This document shows, one piece after another, positions 16,747 to 25,626 of a stretch of 64,000 nucleotides of DNA (its first letter is position 1; every line of letters begins with the position of its first letter). This stretch comes from VXYL01 sp965200375 (GTDB lineage Bacteria > Pseudomonadota > Gammaproteobacteria > Pseudomonadales > Azotimanducaceae), in NCBI GenBank assembly GCA_965200375.1, contig OZ241353.1:806001-870000 (forward strand). The letters are read 5' to 3'. The notes beneath the pieces are model-generated. The model was not told the DNA's origin and ran no database searches. It saw nothing but the letters and a program-made list of their open reading frames with translations. Made by a program: the position numbers and the translations under genes.

Positions 16747-17700
16747 ATGCCGAACCCATGTCGTATCGCGACCTGCCTGACGGTCGCAGTCTGCATCGCC
16801 ATGCCGGCCACCGCCGTTCGGGGCGCCGAGGACGCGGACGTTGTCGACGGTCCCGTCGAAGATGTCGACAGCCCCGTCGAAGAGCAGGTCCGCAAGGAAC
16901 GCATCGCGGATGCCCAGGCGCGGCTGGCGGCTGCCACAAAGGAGCTCGCCGGCGCATGGAAGGAGCGGCTGCACGACGTGCCGACGGATCGCGCCTTCCT
17001 CGGCGTGCTGATCGCCGGGCAGGACGAGCATGGCATCCGCGTCGGCGGGCTGTCGCCGCAAGGCGGCGCCGAGCGGGCCGGTCTGCTGGCGGAGGACGTC
17101 ATCGTGGCGATCGACGGCGAGTCCCTGGTCGGAACGCACTGGCCGCTGCGGCGCTTGCAGCGCGCGCTCGGCGACGTCGAGCCCGGGGCCCGCGTGGCGC
17201 TTGCCGTCCTGCGGGACGGCGAGGAGCTGGAGTTCGACGTGACGACCACGCCGTCGGTGTCGGTGAGGTGGCTGGACGATCTGTTCGACCACGAGTGGCT
17301 GGCAAACGACGCGGGAGGCTGGGTCCGCCGCCGTCCGTTGCGGGACGACGGCCTGGAGCTGGTGGACATCGGCGAGGACCTCGGCGCCTACTTCGGCGTG
17401 GATGCTGGCGTGCTGGTGCTCGACACGCCTGCCGACAGCCCCTTGAAGCCCGGCGACATCGTGCGCCGCATCGCCGGCGCTGCGGTTTCCTCCGCCGAGG
17501 ACGCCTACCGGCTGCGACGACGCCTGGAGGCCGAGGCCGAAGTGGAGGTGCGGCGCAAGAACCGCAACGTCACCGTCGTGCTGGCACCGCGGTCGGCGCC
17601 CGAAAGGTCGGGGCCGCGGTGGCGTAAACGCGCCGTGATCGTCGTCGACCCGGACGAAGAAGCCGTGTACGAGGTGGACGAGGAGGCCGAAGCGGAATAG
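16747..17700 (+). CDS. Periplasmic double-PDZ domain protein
   Basis: A 317-residue protein with a signal peptide (MPNPCRIATCLTVAVCIAMP, cleavage expected after ATAVRG), an acidic linker and a helical stretch (about 45-70), then two PDZ domains. The first, about 80-165, reads FLGVLIAG then GAERAGLLAEDVIVAIDGES; the second, about 205-275, reads YFGVDAGVLVLDTPADSPLK then GDIVRRIAGAAV. A basic segment and an acidic tail end the protein. No protease domain is visible, so it would bind exposed C-termini in the periplasm rather than cut them. It lies 27 bases after the anti-sigma gene and may present misfolded envelope proteins to that system; this is an inference. Confidence 0.78.
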   Translation: MPNPCRIATCLTVAVCIAMPATAVRGAEDADVVDGPVEDVDSPVEEQVRKERIADAQARLAAATKELAGAWKERLHDVPTDRAFLGVLIAGQDEHGIRVGGLSPQGGAERAGLLAEDVIVAIDGESLVGTHWPLRRLQRALGDVEPGARVALAVLRDGEELEFDVTTTPSVSVRWLDDLFDHEWLANDAGGWVRRRPLRDDGLELVDIGEDLGAYFGVDAGVLVLDTPADSPLKPGDIVRRIAGAAVSSAEDAYRLRRRLEAEAEVEVRRKNRNVTVVLAPRSAPERSGPRWRKRAVIVVDPDEEAVYEVDEEAEAE

Positions 17701-17757
17701 CCACGGCACGTCGGACGGACCAGCCGCTGGCCCGGCCGGTCCATCCCTTCCCAGCGA

Positions 17758-18294
17758 TCAGCGCGGTCTCCCGCCAGCGGCGGCGGACCGCGCCGCCCGC
17801 CACCAGAGCACCGCCAGCGCGGCCAGCGCCAGGAAGCCGGCCAGCGCCAGGGCTGGCAGCGCCGCGGACTGCTCCGCGCACTCGCCGGTGCCGGCGAGCA
17901 TCGCCTGCAGCACGTCCGCCAGCGGGAACGCTGCCAGCAGATAGTCGAAGTCCACGCCGCACTTGGCCACCTCTCCCGGCGGCAGCCACAACAGGTACAG
18001 GTGGCGCAGGGAGAAGTAGGCGCCGATCGCGGCCAGGGCCAGCGTAGCGACGGCATAGCCCCGCCGCCGCGGCCCATGGGCCAGGCCGGCCAACGCCGCC
18101 AGGCCAGCGAGCAGGGCGCACAGCCGCTGCGTCAGGCAGAGGGCACAGGGCAGCATGCCGAAGTCGTACTCGAGGAGGCCTGCGCCGCCAACCAGAGTCG
18201 CCGCCGTGGCCACGGCGGCCAGCGCGGCCCGCTCGGCCGGCGGCCAGGCCGCAGACGAATGTTCCTCGCGCACTGCGCCTCCCGGGAGTCCCAC
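17758..18294 (-). CDS. dsbB: Disulfide bond formation protein B
   Basis: A 178-residue inner-membrane protein of the DsbB family, which reoxidises periplasmic DsbA and passes electrons to quinone. Four hydrophobic helices are visible. The first periplasmic loop begins with LPCALCLTQR (CxxC near residues 50-53, followed by the QR typical of the family), and the second loop holds a Cys in AKCGVDF and another in GTGECAEQ, giving the four cysteines needed. It lies 48 bases beyond the mrcA stop on the same strand, so the two could share a transcript. No dsbA is in the window. Confidence 0.85.
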   Translation of the reverse strand: MGLPGGAVREEHSSAAWPPAERAALAAVATAATLVGGAGLLEYDFGMLPCALCLTQRLCALLAGLAALAGLAHGPRRRGYAVATLALAAIGAYFSLRHLYLLWLPPGEVAKCGVDFDYLLAAFPLADVLQAMLAGTGECAEQSAALPALALAGFLALAALAVLWWRAARSAAAGGRPR

Positions 18295-18342
18295 GCTTCT
18301 TCGCTGTTCGCTGGCGTTGTTCGCTGGCGTTCGCGCCGAAGT

Positions 18343-20898
18343 CTAGAAGATGTCCTCGGGCCGCACGGACCTCGGGGTCTCGGTTCGCGTGGCCTGCCGC
18401 GTTGCCGCCGCCGGCGCGTTTTCCGCGAAGAAGAACTCGAAGGCGCGGTCGTCGTCCGCCGCCCGCGGCCCGCCACCCGGCACCTTCACGCTCACCACGC
18501 CCGCTGGCATCGGCCGTTCCACCACCGGTTCGTCCGCCAGCGCGACGCGCATGAAGTCGATCCAGATCGGCAGCGGCGTGTTGGAGCCGTACTCGGCCTC
18601 CCCCAAGGGCCGCCGATCCGCGAAGCCGACCCACACCGACACCGCCAAGTTGGGATGGTAGCCGTTGAACCAGGTGTCGGTGGCATCGTCCGTGGTGCCC
18701 GTCTTGCCGACGATGTCCGGGCGGCCGAGGGCACGCGCCCGCCGTCCCGTGCCCCGCTCCACCACGTCTCGGAGCAGCGAGTGCATGACGAACGTATTGC
18801 GTTCGTCCACCACCCGCTCGGCCGGCGGCGGCGCATCGTCTTCGGGGGCCAGCGCCGCGCCGGCGGTCGGCGTCGGCCCTCGGTCGGCGTCGCACCCGCG
18901 GCACACCACGGGATGCCGGGGCCGCAGCAGCACCGTGCCGTCCAGCCGCTCGACCCGTTGGACGATGTGCGGTTCCACCTCGAAGCCGCCGTTGGCCAGC
19001 ACGGCGTAGGCGCTGGCCATGTCCAGCGGCGTCAGCGCCAAGGTGCCGCCGCCGATGGCCAGCTGGGTGTTGCGCGGCAATGTCGCCCGGTCGAAGCCGA
19101 AGCGCCGCACGTGATCGATGATGGGCCCGGCGCCCACCTGCATCATCAGCTTGATGGACACCAGGTTGCGGGATTGGTAGAGGGCCTGGCGCAACGGCAT
19201 CGGGCCGCGGAAGTCGCCACTGTCGTTGCGCGGCCGGTACACGGTCTCCAACGTGTTGTCCGTCAGCGTCAGGGGCGTGTCCCAGAACACGGTCGCCGGC
19301 GTCACGCCGTTCTCCAGCGCCGCGGAGTACACGAACGGCTTGAAGCCCGATCCCGGCTGCCGCCTGGCCTGGCGGGCGTGGTTGAACTGCTTGCTGTGGA
19401 AGTCCCAGCCGCCCACCAGGGCGCGAACGCCGCCGCTGTTGGCGTCCACGGCCACGAGGGCGCCGTCGATGGCCGGCAGCTGCGCCAGCCGCCAGTCGCC
19501 CTGGTGCATCTCCACCCGCACCACGTCGCCCCTGGCGGCGATGTCCGCTGGCCGTTCGGGCGGCGGTCCGAAGCGGTCCGTGTCCAGGTGGCGGCGGGCC
19601 CAACGCATGCCGGCCCAGGGCACGACCACCGTCTCGCCGTCGCGCAGCACCACCCGCAGGGTGCAGGCAGCCTCGCTGGCGCCTTCGCCGTTGCAGCCCT
19701 CCGCCGCTTCCCTGGCCTCGGCGCCGTTCCCTACCACGGCCGCTGGCAGCAGGCCGTGGACGGCGCGGCGTTCCCCCAGGGCCTTCGCGGCAGACGCCAG
19801 ATCCACGCTGCCGTCCGGCTTGCGGACCAGAGACACTCGTCCTTCCGGGCCGCGGTACCGGTGGCGCCGGTCGTAGGCCACGAGGCCCCGCCGCAGCGCA
19901 TCCTGGGCGGCCTGCTGCAGCCGCGAGTCCAGCGTCGTGTGCGCCACGAACCCGGAGTAGATATCCGCGCCGTAGCGGTTGAACAGTTCCTGCCGGACCC
20001 ACTCCGCCGGATAGGGCGCCGGCACGTCTATGCCGCGCTGGAAGACCTGGGCGGTGATGGGCGCGCGTACCGCGGCGTCGTACTCCGCATCGCCGATAGC
20101 GCCCTGCTGGCGCATTCGCCGCAGCACTAGGTTGCGTCGCTCGAGGGCCCACGTCGGGCCGTTGATGGGATTGCCGGCCTCCGGCTTCTTGATGATGCCG
20201 GCCAGCATGGCCTGCTGCGCCAGGTTCAGTTCCGCCACGGGCTTGCCGTAGTAGGTGTGGGCCGCCGCCTGGACGCCGTAGGCGTGCTTGCCGAACGCCA
20301 TGATGTTCACGTAGAGCTCCAGGATCTGGTCCTTGTCGAGTTCCTGCTCCACCTTGGTGGCGAGCAGCATCTCCTTGAACTTGCGAATGAACTCCTGCCG
20401 GTGGCTGAAGGAAACCACCTTCGCGAGCTGCATCGTCAGAGTGCTGGCGCCGGTGCGCACATCCGAGGTGGCGAGGGCCACGACGTCGTTCGCCAGCGAG
20501 ATGAAGTCGATGCCGCGGTGTTCGTAGAAGCGCTTGTCCTCGGTGTTGATGAGGCCGGCGATGAAGTGCCGGGGCACGTCTTCCAAGGCGATGGGCATGA
20601 GGCGTCGGTCGCCGAACTCGCCGACCAGGAGCCCGTCGGCGGTGTAGATGCGCAGCGGCGTCTCGAAGGCGTAGTGCCGGTAGGTGTCCGTGGACGGAAT
20701 CTGCGGGTCCAGATAGAGGAAAACCGACGCCAGCGTGAGAGATGTCGCACAAGCGCCAGCCGCCGCCAGCCACACAATGGCGCGCAGCACAGGTCGCAGC
20801 CAACGCCCCGGCCGCGGGCCCGCCGCGCCGCGGCGGGCGCGGCGGCGACTGCGGCGCGACGTCACGATGCGAGACAGCTTGAATCTCCGAAGGAGCAT
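18343..20898 (-). CDS. mrcA: Penicillin-binding protein 1A (bifunctional transglycosylase/transpeptidase)
   Basis: An 851-residue inner-membrane enzyme that polymerises and crosslinks peptidoglycan. An N-terminal Arg-rich tail leads to one transmembrane segment, then the GT51 glycosyltransferase (catalytic region EDKRFYEHRGID near 114, then ASTLTMQLAKV), an OB-like insert, and a transpeptidase with SGFK near 516, SRN in LYQSRNLVS, and KTG in VGKTGTTDD near 729. The ATG at 20898 has AAAGGAG about 13 bases upstream; a GTG at 20865 is an alternative that would shorten the unusual basic N-terminus. The gene is back to back with pilM, as in many gammaproteobacteria, but the two start codons are only six bases apart here. 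Confidence 0.92.
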   Translation of the reverse strand: MLLRRFKLSRIVTSRRSRRRARRGAAGPRPGRWLRPVLRAIVWLAAAGACATSLTLASVFLYLDPQIPSTDTYRHYAFETPLRIYTADGLLVGEFGDRRLMPIALEDVPRHFIAGLINTEDKRFYEHRGIDFISLANDVVALATSDVRTGASTLTMQLAKVVSFSHRQEFIRKFKEMLLATKVEQELDKDQILELYVNIMAFGKHAYGVQAAAHTYYGKPVAELNLAQQAMLAGIIKKPEAGNPINGPTWALERRNLVLRRMRQQGAIGDAEYDAAVRAPITAQVFQRGIDVPAPYPAEWVRQELFNRYGADIYSGFVAHTTLDSRLQQAAQDALRRGLVAYDRRHRYRGPEGRVSLVRKPDGSVDLASAAKALGERRAVHGLLPAAVVGNGAEAREAAEGCNGEGASEAACTLRVVLRDGETVVVPWAGMRWARRHLDTDRFGPPPERPADIAARGDVVRVEMHQGDWRLAQLPAIDGALVAVDANSGGVRALVGGWDFHSKQFNHARQARRQPGSGFKPFVYSAALENGVTPATVFWDTPLTLTDNTLETVYRPRNDSGDFRGPMPLRQALYQSRNLVSIKLMMQVGAGPIIDHVRRFGFDRATLPRNTQLAIGGGTLALTPLDMASAYAVLANGGFEVEPHIVQRVERLDGTVLLRPRHPVVCRGCDADRGPTPTAGAALAPEDDAPPPAERVVDERNTFVMHSLLRDVVERGTGRRARALGRPDIVGKTGTTDDATDTWFNGYHPNLAVSVWVGFADRRPLGEAEYGSNTPLPIWIDFMRVALADEPVVERPMPAGVVSVKVPGGGPRAADDDRAFEFFFAENAPAAATRQATRTETPRSVRPEDIF

Positions 20899-20904
20899 TG
20901 ATCC

Positions 20905-21885
20905 GTGGGACTCCTTTCGCGCAACGCTGGTTCCCTTCTGGCCGTGGACATCGGCGCTGCCGCGGTGAAGCTCGTGCAGCTGGCGAGCCGTCGCGGCGAG
21001 TGCCTGGTGACGGCCGGCGCTTTGGAACCCCTGCCGCCGAACGCCGTCTCCGGCGGCAATGTTAACGACCCCGGGGCCGTCGGCGAAGCCGTCGCCCGGG
21101 CTGCGGGGCGCGCCGGGTGCAGGGCGAAGCGGGCCGCGGTAGCGATGCCCGGCGCCAGCGTGGCCACCCGCACCATCGCCGTGGACGCGGCCCTCTCGGA
21201 CAGCGAGATCGAGGTGGAAGTCGCCCTCGAGGCGCGGCAGCAGATGCCCTTCGGCGACCAGGAGCTGGCGCTGGATTTCGAGGTGCTGCAACTCTCGGCC
21301 ACGGACCCGTCGCGGCTGGACGTGGCCGTCACCGCCTGCCGCCGGGACGCCGTGCGCCAGCGCGAGGCGGTGCTTCGCCGGGCCGGCCTCGCGGCCGCGC
21401 TGGCGGACGTGGAGAGCCACTGCCTGCAGCGCCTCGTGGCCGCCCAGTCGGCGCCGGGGGAGGCGGTGGCCGTGGCGGACATCGGCTGCAACAGCGTGAA
21501 GCTGCTGGCCATGCGCGACGAGTCCGTCCCATTCGCGCACGCCGAGCCCTTCGCCGGCCATGCGCTGGCGGGAGCAGAGGGAGGCGCTGCCCGAGAAGCG
21601 CTCCTGCAGCTCCTGGCGCGCCTTGCGGGAATGGCCGCCGCCTCGACGCCGTCCCCGGCCCGGCTGGTCCTCGCCGGCGGCGGTGCCAGTGTGCCGGGTC
21701 TCGCGGAGGACGCCGAGCGCGCGCTCGGGCTGCCGGCGGTCATCCTGCGGCCCTTCGCGGCCATGCGTCCCGCCGCCAACGTGGACGCGGCCTTGCTGGC
21801 AGACGGCGGCGCACCGGCGATGGCGATCGCTTGCGGCCTGGCGCTGCGCGGCATCGCCACGACGCCAAGGGACCCTCTCACGTGA
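20905..21885 (+). CDS. pilM: Type IV pilus assembly protein PilM
   Basis: A 326-residue cytoplasmic actin-like ATPase that forms the inner ring of the type IVa pilus alignment complex and holds the PilN N-terminus. The start MGLLSRNAGSLLAVDIGAAA is the family signature, and ADIGCNSVKLL and LVLAGGGASVPGLAE are its later nucleotide-binding loops. The GTG start has GAAGGAG nine bases upstream, and that ribosome site lies within the first codons of divergent mrcA. It is the first gene of pilMNOPQ-aroKB, with every later junction overlapping or separated by a few bases. Confidence 0.9.
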   Translation: MGLLSRNAGSLLAVDIGAAAVKLVQLASRRGECLVTAGALEPLPPNAVSGGNVNDPGAVGEAVARAAGRAGCRAKRAAVAMPGASVATRTIAVDAALSDSEIEVEVALEARQQMPFGDQELALDFEVLQLSATDPSRLDVAVTACRRDAVRQREAVLRRAGLAAALADVESHCLQRLVAAQSAPGEAVAVADIGCNSVKLLAMRDESVPFAHAEPFAGHALAGAEGGAAREALLQLLARLAGMAAASTPSPARLVLAGGGASVPGLAEDAERALGLPAVILRPFAAMRPAANVDAALLADGGAPAMAIACGLALRGIATTPRDPLT

Positions 21886-22460
21886 CGAGCGCCGTCAACC
21901 TGCTGCCCTGGCGCGAGCGGCAGCGGGCCCGACGCCGGCAGGCGTTCTTCGCCAGCCTGGCGGGAACCTTCGCAGCGGCTGTGGCGCTGGTGGTTCTGGC
22001 GGGCTGGCGCATCGACGCGCAGACCAGCCGCGAACGGCAGCGGGGCGACGCCCTGGCCAGCGAGGCGGCCGCCTTCGAGACCCGCATCGCTGCCCAGGAG
22101 ACGCTGCTCGGCGAGCGGAACGAGCTCGCCGCGCGGGCCGCGGCCTTGCAGGCCCTCGCGGCGGAGCGCCCGCTGCTCGCCGCGACCTTGGACGAACTGG
22201 CGCGGTCCGCGGTCGCGGGCGTCCACTACACGGCCATCGTCGGCCGGGACGGCCGGGTGACGGCAACCGGCATCGGCGCCGGCAACAGCCACGTGGCGGA
22301 ACTGATGCGCCGCCTGACCCGCTCGGAGTGGTTCTCGGAGCAGACCCTCGAGCACATCGCCGCGGTCGACGCCGGCTACGGCGACGGGGCGGCGGCCTTC
22401 GAACTCGCGTTTCGGACCAGCCCGCCCATGCCCGTGCCCCTACCTGCCCCGGCCCGGTAG
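21882..22460 (+). CDS. pilN: Type IV pilus assembly protein PilN
   Basis: A 192-residue bitopic inner-membrane protein. The N-terminal MTSAVNLLPWRERQRARRRQ contains the conserved INLLPWR-type motif that docks into PilM; one transmembrane helix (about 23-43) and a coiled coil then lead into a small periplasmic ferredoxin-like domain. The GTG start overlaps the pilM stop (GTGA), so translation is probably coupled. Partner of PilO in the pilus alignment complex. The C-terminus is proline rich. Confidence 0.87.
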   Translation: MTSAVNLLPWRERQRARRRQAFFASLAGTFAAAVALVVLAGWRIDAQTSRERQRGDALASEAAAFETRIAAQETLLGERNELAARAAALQALAAERPLLAATLDELARSAVAGVHYTAIVGRDGRVTATGIGAGNSHVAELMRRLTRSEWFSEQTLEHIAAVDAGYGDGAAAFELAFRTSPPMPVPLPAPAR

Positions 22461-22464
22461 CGCC

Positions 22465-23121
22465 ATGCGCATCCCCGGCAGCGGCACCTTGGACCTTGCG
22501 GACCTGGACGCTTGGCCGCTGCTCGCCAAGGTCCTCGTCTGCACCGTCGTGGGCGTGGCTACGGCCGCGATTGGCTATGGCGCGGGCCTGTCCGACACCC
22601 GGGCCATGCTGGCTGCGGCCAAGGCGGAGACGGTGCGCCAGGCGGCCGAACTGCGCCGCAAGAGGACGGCCGCCAGCCGCAACGCCGGCGCCGGCGCCGA
22701 GCGCGATGCCGAGGCCGCGGCGCTGGCGGTGCTGCGGGCGCAGCTGCCGGGCGCCGCCGAAGTGCCGGGGCTGCTGGCTGCCGTCTCCGGCGCGGCGACC
22801 TCGGCCGGGCTGGTGGTCGAGCAAGCGGAGCTGGGCGAGGAGCGTCCACTGTGGCTTGGCGCGGCGCCGGCGAACGAAGCGGATGGCGGGCAGACGGCGC
22901 CCTACGCGGAAGTGCCGCTGCGCATCCAGGTCTTCGGCGGCTACCACCAGCTCGGCGCCTTCGCCGCGGCCGTCGCGGCGCTGCCGCGCCTGGTGATCCT
23001 GGGCGACTTCGAGCTGCGTCCCGCCGAGGGCGATCCGGCCCGCCTGGCACTGACCGTTGCCGCAGCCACCTATCGCCACGCCCAGGTTTCCGGCCCGAGT
23101 CCGGACCAGGCGAGGCCATGA
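22465..23121 (+). CDS. pilO: Type IV pilus assembly protein PilO
   Basis: A 218-residue bitopic inner-membrane protein that pairs with PilN in the periplasm and contacts lipoprotein PilP. It has a short cytoplasmic N-terminus (LDLADLDAWPLLAKVLVCTV), one transmembrane helix (about 22-41), a periplasmic coiled coil (about 45-100, KAETVRQAAELRRKRTAASR) and a ferredoxin-like domain whose conserved core reads VPLRIQVFGGYHQLGAFAAA near 152-171, a classic PilO motif. It sits four bases after pilN. Confidence 0.87.
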   Translation: MRIPGSGTLDLADLDAWPLLAKVLVCTVVGVATAAIGYGAGLSDTRAMLAAAKAETVRQAAELRRKRTAASRNAGAGAERDAEAAALAVLRAQLPGAAEVPGLLAAVSGAATSAGLVVEQAELGEERPLWLGAAPANEADGGQTAPYAEVPLRIQVFGGYHQLGAFAAAVAALPRLVILGDFELRPAEGDPARLALTVAAATYRHAQVSGPSPDQARP

Positions 23122-23726
23122 GGATCGCCGTCGTTCTCGCGCTGGCGCTGGCGGCGTGTCGGCAACCGGCCGCACCGTCGGGAGATCTTCCTTCGGCCGC
23201 GGCGCCAGCCGCGGCGTCGCCCCCGCCGGCGGCCACCGCTCCGGCTGCACAGGCGCCGGCGACGGGCGGCGCGTACCGCTACCGCTCGTCGACGCTGCGC
23301 AGCCCTTTCGAGCCAGGGCACCCTGGCACCGTGCTGGCGACGGACGGCGCGCAGCCGGACCCGCATCGGCCCCGCGCTCCCTTGGAGCGTTTCCGCCTGG
23401 AGGAGCTGCGGCTGGTGGGCGGCATCGCCGCCGGCGGCGCGCGCTACGCGCTGGTGGCGGACCCCGGCGGCACCATCCGCCGCGTCGCCGTCGGCGACTA
23501 TCTGGGGCCCAACCACGGTCGCGTAACCGGCTTGGCTCGGCACGAGCTGACGCTGCGCGAGATCGTCCGCAACGACGCCGGGGACTGGGTGTGGCGACCG
23601 CGATCCCTCGTCGCCCGAGCCAGCCGGCCCGGGGCCGAGCCGAACCGCCCGCAGGGGCAGGGCGTCGAGCCGCCCGAGCCTGCCCCGGGCGCTCCGTCGC
23701 CCATCGCCGGCGGCGAGCGGACGTGA
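23118..23726 (+). CDS. pilP: Type IV pilus lipoprotein PilP
   Basis: A 202-residue lipoprotein. The signal MRIAVVLALALAACRQPAAP ends in a lipobox (LAAC), so Cys14 would be acylated. A long Ala/Pro linker (about 20-50) and then the PilP beta domain follow: STLRSPFEPG near 58-67, FRLEELRLVGGIA near 91-103, and GDYLGPNHGRVTGL, all typical. PilP links the PilNO complex to the outer-membrane secretin PilQ. The start overlaps the pilO stop (ATGA). The proline-rich tail after residue 180 is longer than usual. Confidence 0.87.
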   Translation: MRIAVVLALALAACRQPAAPSGDLPSAAAPAAASPPPAATAPAAQAPATGGAYRYRSSTLRSPFEPGHPGTVLATDGAQPDPHRPRAPLERFRLEELRLVGGIAAGGARYALVADPGGTIRRVAVGDYLGPNHGRVTGLARHELTLREIVRNDAGDWVWRPRSLVARASRPGAEPNRPQGQGVEPPEPAPGAPSPIAGGERT

Positions 23727-25087
23727 CCTTGCGGCACCGCGCTGCCCGCTTCGGCGCATTGGCGCTGGCCGCGGCGGCGGCCCACGCCGGAAGCGAGACC
23801 GAGTACCGCGGCGAGCCCATGTCCCTCGACTTCCAGGACGTGGAGATTCGCCGCGCCTTGCAGCTCATCGCCGACGTGGCTGGCGTGAACCTGGTGGCGG
23901 ACGACGCGGTCTCCGGCAACGTCACCGTGCGTCTCGAGGACGTGCCCTGGGACGAAGCGTTGGACGTGGTGCTGGAGAGCGGCGACCTCGCCAAGCGGCA
24001 GCGCGGCGGGGTGCTGCTGGTGGCCCCGGCGCAAATGCTGGCCGAACGCGAAGCGCGGGAGCTGGCGGCCCGCCAGGCCGAGGCTGCGGCAGCTCCCCTC
24101 GACACCGCCTTTCTGCGCATCCGCTATGCCGAGGCGCAGGCGCTGGCGGCGCTGCTGAGCGGCGACGGAGGAGCGCTTACGCTCACGGACCGGGGCCGAA
24201 CGGTGGTGGACGAACGCACCAACTCCCTGATCGTCACCGACACCGAGGCCCATCTTGCGGCGTTGCTGCCGATGATCGCGCGGCTGGACGTGCCGGTGCG
24301 CCAAGTGCAGATCGAGGCCCGCATCGTCAACGCCAACAGCAACTTCTCCGAGCAGCTCGGCATCCGCTGGGGCGTGGAGCTGCGCACGGACCGGCTGGCG
24401 CTGGCGCCGTGGCGGCGGGCCAGTTCCAGCAGCGCGGAGGATGGCGCCGCGCTCGGCCCGGGCGCCCGCGGCGACGGCACTTTCGCGGCCCGGGCCGCAG
24501 GCCCGGGCTACTGGCTGGATCTGGAACTGTCGGCCCTGGTGGACCGCGGCCAGGCCAAGATCATCGCCCGGCCCAAGGTGGTCACCACCGACAAGCGCAC
24601 CGCGCTCATCGAATCCGGCGTCGAGATCCCCTACCAGCAGGCCACCAAGTCCGGCGCCACCTCCATCGCCTTCAAGGACGCGGTGCTGCAGCTGCAGGTG
24701 ACGCCGCGCATCGCCCCGAACGGCCGCATCGTGATGGATCTGGAAGTCAAGCAGGACACCGTCGGACGCCTCTACTTCGGCGTGCCGAGCGTGAACACCA
24801 CGCGCATGGCGACCCAGGTGCTGGTGGACGACGGCGACACGGTGGTGCTCGGCGGCATCCTCCAGAGCGACGACCACCACGCCGTCACCCGCACACCGCT
24901 GTTCGGCAGCCTGCCGGTGATCGGCCGCGCCTTTCGGCGCACCACGGAGCGCAACGACCAGCAGGAACTGTTCATCTTCGTGACGCCGCAGATCCTGGCG
25001 GACCGGGAGCACGGGGCCAGCGCCGCCTCGTCGCCCGGCGCCAGCGGGCATAATGCGGCGCCAGCCAAGCCAGCCGAGGCCCCATGA
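23723..25087 (+). CDS. pilQ: Type IV pilus secretin PilQ, short form without AMIN domains
   Basis: Outer-membrane secretin through which the pilus exits. It is 454 residues long, while typical PilQ is near 700. After a signal peptide (ALALAAAAAHAGS) it goes straight to the N0/STN domain (SLDFQDVEIRRALQLIADVA near 34-53), an N1 domain (TAFLRIRYAEAQALAALLSG) and the secretin core (AKIIARPKVVTTDKRTALIE, then GGILQSDDHH and TPLFGSLPVIGRAF). The two peptidoglycan-binding AMIN domains usually found at the N-terminus are missing. The GTG start overlaps the pilP stop (GTGA); a longer start would run through pilP, so the short form seems real. A low-complexity Ala/Ser tail ends the protein. Confidence 0.88.
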   Translation: MTLRHRAARFGALALAAAAAHAGSETEYRGEPMSLDFQDVEIRRALQLIADVAGVNLVADDAVSGNVTVRLEDVPWDEALDVVLESGDLAKRQRGGVLLVAPAQMLAEREARELAARQAEAAAAPLDTAFLRIRYAEAQALAALLSGDGGALTLTDRGRTVVDERTNSLIVTDTEAHLAALLPMIARLDVPVRQVQIEARIVNANSNFSEQLGIRWGVELRTDRLALAPWRRASSSSAEDGAALGPGARGDGTFAARAAGPGYWLDLELSALVDRGQAKIIARPKVVTTDKRTALIESGVEIPYQQATKSGATSIAFKDAVLQLQVTPRIAPNGRIVMDLEVKQDTVGRLYFGVPSVNTTRMATQVLVDDGDTVVLGGILQSDDHHAVTRTPLFGSLPVIGRAFRRTTERNDQQELFIFVTPQILADREHGASAASSPGASGHNAAPAKPAEAP

Positions 25088-25626
25088 GCGAGTCCAGCGT
25101 CTTTCTGGTCGGCATGATGGGGTCCGGCAAGACCACCATCGGCCGCCACCTGGCGACGCTGCTCGGCTTCGCCTTCGAGGACACGGACGCCATTGTCGAA
25201 GCGCGCACCGGCGCGGACATCGGGTGGATATTCGACGTCGAAGGCGAGGCTGGCTTTCGCCGCCGGGAACGGCGGGCCATCGCCGACGCCACGGCCCGCA
25301 AGCGCATCGTCCTGGCCACCGGCGGCGGCGCGGTGCTGTCGGCGGAGAACCGCTCCCTGCTGCGGCAGCGCGGCGTGGTGGTGCATCTCGATGCGGCCGC
25401 CGACGTGCTGATCGAAAGGCTGCGGCGGGACCGGCGCCGGCCGCTGCTGCAGGACCAGAACCCGGCCAAGCAGGTGGCGGACCTGTTGGCCGAACGGCTG
25501 CCGTTCTACCGGGCCACGGCGCACCTGTCGGTGACCACGGACCAGCGTCCGGCGCGTTCGATAGCGGCCGACGTGCTGGCGCTGCTTCGCCAGCGGGACG
25601 GCGGCCCGGGCAGCGGAGCGCGCTGA
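25084..25626 (+). CDS. aroK: Shikimate kinase
   Basis: A 180-residue cytoplasmic kinase that phosphorylates shikimate with ATP in the common aromatic amino-acid pathway. The Walker A loop is GMMGSGKTT near 10-18, shikimate contacts are DTDAIVEARTG (near 32) and FRRRER (near 58), and ATGGGAVL near 78 completes the substrate site. RRDRRRPLLQ is the LID arginine region. The ATG overlaps the pilQ stop (ATGA), continuing the translationally coupled pilus operon; this pil-aro linkage is common in gammaproteobacteria. Confidence 0.92.
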   Translation: MSESSVFLVGMMGSGKTTIGRHLATLLGFAFEDTDAIVEARTGADIGWIFDVEGEAGFRRRERRAIADATARKRIVLATGGGAVLSAENRSLLRQRGVVVHLDAAADVLIERLRRDRRRPLLQDQNPAKQVADLLAERLPFYRATAHLSVTTDQRPARSIAADVLALLRQRDGGPGSGAR

